64,000 bases of DNA from Phallusia mammillata. Lineage: Eukaryota > Chordata > Ascidiacea > Phlebobranchia > Ascidiidae. This document shows, piece after piece, positions 62,801 to 64,000 of the stretch; position 1 is the stretch's first letter, and each line of letters starts with the position of its first letter. A model generated the notes under the pieces. The model searched no databases, was not told where the DNA came from, and saw nothing but the letters and a program-made list of their open reading frames with translations. The position numbers and the translations under genes are program-made. The stretch is taken from assembly GCA_003260075.1 (NCBI GenBank), contig QLIY01000038.1:248006-312005 (forward strand). Reading direction: 5' to 3'.

Positions 62801-64000
62801 TTTGATTTGCAATGACTCAACTTGTACAGCTGGCGGGTTACAAATCGCATAAAAATATATACCTTACAATGCTAATAAACAAAAATCCACAATTTGTTTG
62901 CCTCAAAAAGCGCTTTTGTTTGTCGCATGTGCATTACCAAATTATAAAATGGATTAGCATTTTTTTCATGTTCAGAGTTTCCAAAAAACAAACAAAGATG
63001 TTGCAAGAAAATTGTACCTAAGCAGTTACCGATCTTCTTGAACGCTCAAAGAATGGTAATTAACAATTGCTTACCTGGAATATTGATTGATTTGAAACCT
63101 TGACTCTCTATTGTTGTGATTCGATTATTGTTTAATCGAAAGTGGTACGTAGCTGTGACGTCACAAAATTGACGTTCTCTGACGCGTTCTATTCTATTGT
63201 TTTGCATGTTGACGTTTTCAGCATGGAAGTTCGAAAAATCTCCAAACTGTTGAGACCAAACATTTTTCAATATTAACAGCCAAAGCAGACCTAAACAAAT
63301 CATTAGATTGAAAATGTAAACAAATGTGACAGCGATTTGGAGTTTGAGCGCAAAATAGTTGCAAATAAGTAATTGTGTGCTCTCAGGGTTGTACTTTCAG
63401 ACCCAATGCCAGGTTCGTTTACAAGTCTGATTCAGGTACAGTACCGTTACATAGTTTAAGGTCGGGTGTATTTACGACAAAATGCTATAAAACAACGGTA
63501 ACTTAGCAACGAGCGGATACAATTCAAGCCATAAGCAGGCCAGTTTAGGGCACACGTACCGTTGGATCAGGCAGATGAGACAACCAGTTGTTTTCCATTC
63601 GAAAGTATCGATAATGAGAATTGATGTGGTCGAGCGCACCATCCTCTATGTGGCTGATTTCGTTGTTGTGTAAAAGTCTAAACACATGTGAAATCGGTAA
63701 AAACTGCTGACTGTTTGTAACAAGTTGCAAATAAATCAAAATATAATGTTTGTTTCAAGTGTTGTCTACAATATTCTTATCAAATTAATCAGAGGTTTAC
63801 GTTTCTACTAAAATATAAATAAGCCAAAATACAAATCCAGATGGCAAAAACAGGTCTTACAGTTCAATTATTTTTGGTGAATCTTCAAACGCTTCGAAAG
63901 GAATCATCCCAATATTGTTACTATACAAGTAAAGAATAACCAGGCTTTCTAGGTTGTCGAAAGCCTGGCGCGGAATATACTCAATCGCATTTCGGTCGAG
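40585..64000 (-). CDS. Giant multidomain thrombospondin-superfamily matrix protein (5' end outside window)
   Basis: Forty-seven minus-strand exons join in unbroken phase: 2539 codons including the stop, so 2538 residues here, with the N-terminus beyond position 64000. Residue numbers below count from the window edge. Order: leucine-rich repeats (1-415), LRRCT-like cap (about 413-475), unassigned Cys/Asn-rich segment (to 617), fibro-slime/PA14-like domain (618-875), Ser/Thr linker (876-925), two cadherin-like repeats (926-1240), discoidin domain (1241-1467), Ephrin-receptor-like cysteine modules (1468-1650), EGF modules (1651-1820), TSP type-3 repeats (1821-2085), TSP C-terminal domain (2085-2305), LamG-like domain (2305-2538). 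Exon coordinates are in the segment entries below. TSP type-3 plus C-terminal domains define the thrombospondin superfamily, whose members are secreted, calcium-binding matrix proteins. No membrane segment is seen in this part. Two junctions are less certain: an unusual donor GTTGGT at 57102, and the donor at 54692, chosen because it alone keeps phase with a good consensus. Several unrelated adhesion modules in one frame argue against a merge of neighbouring genes, but only a transcript would prove it. Confidence 0.85.
42263..42488. repeat. Long inverted repeat (226 bp), probable MITE
   Basis: The left arm AGTTTATAGAGCTCTTCTGG and continuing sequence pairs with the right arm CCAGAAGAGCTCTATAAACT over about 55 bp per side, with a spacer of about 110 bp. 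It lies in a thrombospondin-domain intron. A target duplication is not clear. Confidence 0.8.
45227..45464. mobile_element. hAT-type MITE (238 bp), TSD GATTAAAT/GATCAAAT
   Basis: Ends CAGTGCTGGTCGGCAACC and GGTTGCCGAGCCCTG are imperfect inverted repeats. The flanks GATTAAAT (45219-45226) and GATCAAAT (45465-45472) match at 7 of 8 bases. It lies in an intron between type-3 repeat exons. Confidence 0.85.
46692..46790. mobile_element. Possible solo hAT end
   Basis: CAGAATTTCCCAAACTGGGG followed by GTCGCGGGCC resembles a hAT terminal repeat, but I find no matching other end. The right border is a guess. Confidence 0.35.
47437..50907 (-). other. Giant gene segment: Ephrin-receptor-like Cys modules and EGF modules
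   Basis: Exons 50907-50699, 50173-50008, 49857-49783 and 49485-49387 encode cysteine-rich modules such as [32 protein letters not shown] and [10 protein letters not shown] (GCC2/GCC3 or Ephrin-receptor-like). Exons 49102-48957, 48654-48448 and 47592-47437 encode EGF modules. The first (PCFPKVQC ... [17 protein letters not shown]) is the signature first EGF of thrombospondins. The second ends NDIDEC, a calcium-binding EGF start. Confidence 0.85.
47814..48259. mobile_element. hAT-type MITE (446 bp) with perfect TSD TTCTAAAC
   Basis: CAGGGCTACTCAAACTTTCT at the left and GTTTGAGAAGCCCTG at the right are inverted ends. TTCTAAAC occurs at 47806-47813 and 48260-48267. CGACCCC motifs recur near both ends. 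It is intronic in the giant gene and has no transposase. Confidence 0.93.
50990..51613. mobile_element. hAT-type MITE (624 bp) with perfect TSD GTTGTTGC
   Basis: CAGGGCTGCCAA at the left end and TTTGGCAGCCCTG at the right end are inverted repeats. GTTGTTGC flanks both sides (50982-50989 and 51614-51621). AACCCAAGA is repeated many times near the ends. It lies in the intron after the discoidin exons. Confidence 0.92.
51814..52967 (-). other. Giant gene segment: discoidin (F5/8 type C) domain with Thr/Ser insert
   Basis: Exons 52967-52762, 52432-52288 and 52143-51814. [88 protein letters not shown] and LRMELYGC cover a whole discoidin domain. About 50 Thr/Ser-rich residues at the start of the last exon separate the IWTDYV strand from VFAGNSD, where the family normally has a short loop. 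Confidence 0.88.
52501..52598. repeat. 35-bp tandem repeat, about 2.7 copies
   Basis: The unit starting CGGGAAACTTTAAAACTTTT begins at 52501 and 52536. A partial, diverged copy starts at 52571. It lies in the intron between the discoidin exons. Confidence 0.9.
53196..55400 (-). other. Giant gene segment: Ser/Thr linker and two cadherin-like repeats
   Basis: Exon 55400-55251 is almost all Ser, Thr and Ala (probable O-glycosylated linker). Exons 54894-54693, 54553-54387, 54158-54028, 53878-53664, 53491-53392 and 53325-53196 follow. [47 protein letters not shown] and VTDINDNCP mark one cadherin repeat. [18 protein letters not shown] and [15 protein letters not shown] mark a second. The DINDN and DADSGINA motifs are the usual calcium ligands. 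They are degenerate but recognisable. Confidence 0.75.
57543..57615 (+). pseudogene. tRNA-Arg(CCT)-like pseudogene, array unit 1
   Basis: The 3' two thirds (GGCATCGGTCTCCTAAACCG, then GGGTTCGAGTACCGCCAGGA) match the array consensus. The 5' acceptor and D-arm sequence is lost and the T-stem has a mismatch, so it is unlikely to fold as a functional tRNA. Confidence 0.75.
57685..57757 (+). tRNA. tRNA-Arg (anticodon CCT), array unit 2, with stem mismatches
   Basis: 73-nt cloverleaf: acceptor GCTCCTG with CAGGAGT and discriminator A, anticodon loop CTCCTAA. There is one anticodon-stem mismatch (ACCAG side) and one T-stem mismatch (ACCGC). The D-loop reads GGCCTATGGGATAAGGC, shifted from the consensus. 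It is probably decaying. Confidence 0.7.
57823..57895 (+). tRNA. trnR-CCU: tRNA-Arg (anticodon CCT), array unit 3, intact
   Basis: All arms pair: acceptor GCTCCTG/CAGGAGT (first pair G-T), D-arm GGCCTAATGGATAAGGC, anticodon stem TCGGT/ACCGG with loop CTCCTAA, T-arm GCGGGTTCGAGTCCCGC, discriminator A. The body strongly resembles vertebrate tRNA-Arg-CCT, which reads AGG. A and B boxes are present and a T run (pol III terminator) follows at once. It lies inside an intron of the giant gene, antisense to it. Confidence 0.92.
57967..58039 (+). tRNA. tRNA-Arg body with anticodon CTT (Lys-type), array unit 4
   Basis: The body equals unit 3, but the anticodon loop is CTCTTAA, so the anticodon reads CTT, which pairs with the lysine codon AAG. 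The T-stem has one mismatch (GCGGG/CCCAC). It is either a drifting pseudogene copy or a tRNA with changed decoding. Identity elements still look arginine-like. Confidence 0.75.
58111..58183 (+). tRNA. tRNA-Arg (anticodon CCT), array unit 5, slightly diverged
   Basis: Acceptor, D-arm and anticodon CCT are intact. The closing base pair of the anticodon stem is broken (ACCCG instead of ACCGG region), and the T-loop is TTTGAGT rather than TTCGAGT, so the B box is changed. Confidence 0.75.
58796..60116 (-). other. Giant gene segment: cap end and unassigned Cys/Asn-rich region
   Basis: Exons 60116-59943, 59685-59522, 59132-59051 and 58980-58796 encode about 200 residues between the LRRs and the fibro-slime domain. 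They have several Cys and many N-glycosylation sequons (NLT, NCT, NTT, NIT, NWT, NVT, NNS). I do not recognise the fold beyond the first 60 residues. A beta-rich, glycosylated spacer is likely. Confidence 0.6.
60497..64000 (-). other. Giant gene segment: leucine-rich repeats and cysteine cap
   Basis: Exons 64000-63861 (cut by the edge), 63677-63560, 63246-63075, 62763-62579, 62298-62104, 61573-61493, 61386-61232 and 60697-60497 encode about 16-17 leucine-rich repeats of 24-26 residues. Examples are [31 protein letters not shown] and [14 protein letters not shown]. The run ends in LSCNCDVV, a Cys-x-Cys start of an LRRCT-like cap that continues in exon 60116-59943. Many repeats carry Asn-Asn before the variable position, typical of extracellular LRR proteins. 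Such domains bind protein partners. Confidence 0.88.
61826..62043. mobile_element. hAT-type MITE (218 bp), degraded TSD
   Basis: CAGTGGTTCTTAACC at the left end and GGTTAAAAACCCCTG at the right end are imperfect inverted repeats with many CACCCCC motifs inside. The flanks GCCTAAGT and GCCTGTGG agree only in part. It lies in an LRR-region intron of the giant gene. Confidence 0.8.

Overview
The window looks like nuclear DNA of a tunicate, most likely a Ciona species (inference). It is AT-rich, its genes have many short GT-AG introns, and it holds single chordate-type orthologues (HERC1, NPHP1, a SIX4/5-class homeobox gene), an SLC22-type transporter, three intronless small heat shock genes and a very large thrombospondin-superfamily gene. 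All exon models were built by eye from splice sites, reading phase and remembered family sequences. Nothing was run through software.

Layout. 1-8220 (+): 3' part of HERC1 (19 exons, 974 codons, second RCC1-like domain plus HECT domain). 8221-9989: convergent intergenic DNA with a duplicated repeat. 9990-20438 (-): complete NPHP1 (17 exons, 691 aa: N-terminal region, acidic tracts around an SH3 domain, nephrocystin homology region). 20439-21305: divergent intergenic region. 21306-27344 (+): SIX4/5-type gene (5 exons, 557 aa), followed by 3'-flanking DNA with a 46-nt poly-C tract. 27345-31604: no gene recognised, but a GC-rich island. 31605-32219 (-), 33181-33816 (+) and 39464-40114 (+): three small heat shock genes, each with TATA box and heat shock elements, two of them head to head. 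35357-38763 (+): 12-exon SLC22-like membrane transporter between the second and third heat shock genes. 40585-64000 (-): 47 phase-consistent exons of one giant secreted or matrix protein, 2538 residues in the window and still open at the right edge.

The giant gene is the most striking item. From N to C it reads: leucine-rich repeats, LRRCT-like cysteine cap, unassigned segment, fibro-slime/PA14-like domain, Ser/Thr-rich linker, two cadherin-like repeats, a discoidin (F5/8C) domain split by a Thr/Ser insert, Ephrin-receptor-like cysteine-rich modules, three EGF modules, thrombospondin type-3 repeats, the thrombospondin C-terminal domain and a terminal LamG-like domain. One intron carries an antisense tandem array of five tRNA-Arg(CCT)-like units, one with a Lys-type CTT anticodon.

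Introns of NPHP1 and of the giant gene also hold several hAT-type MITEs, most with perfect 8-bp target duplications. The genes do not form one pathway: HERC1 acts in ubiquitination, NPHP1 at the ciliary transition zone, SIX4/5 in transcription, the sHSPs in proteostasis, and the giant gene in the extracellular matrix.
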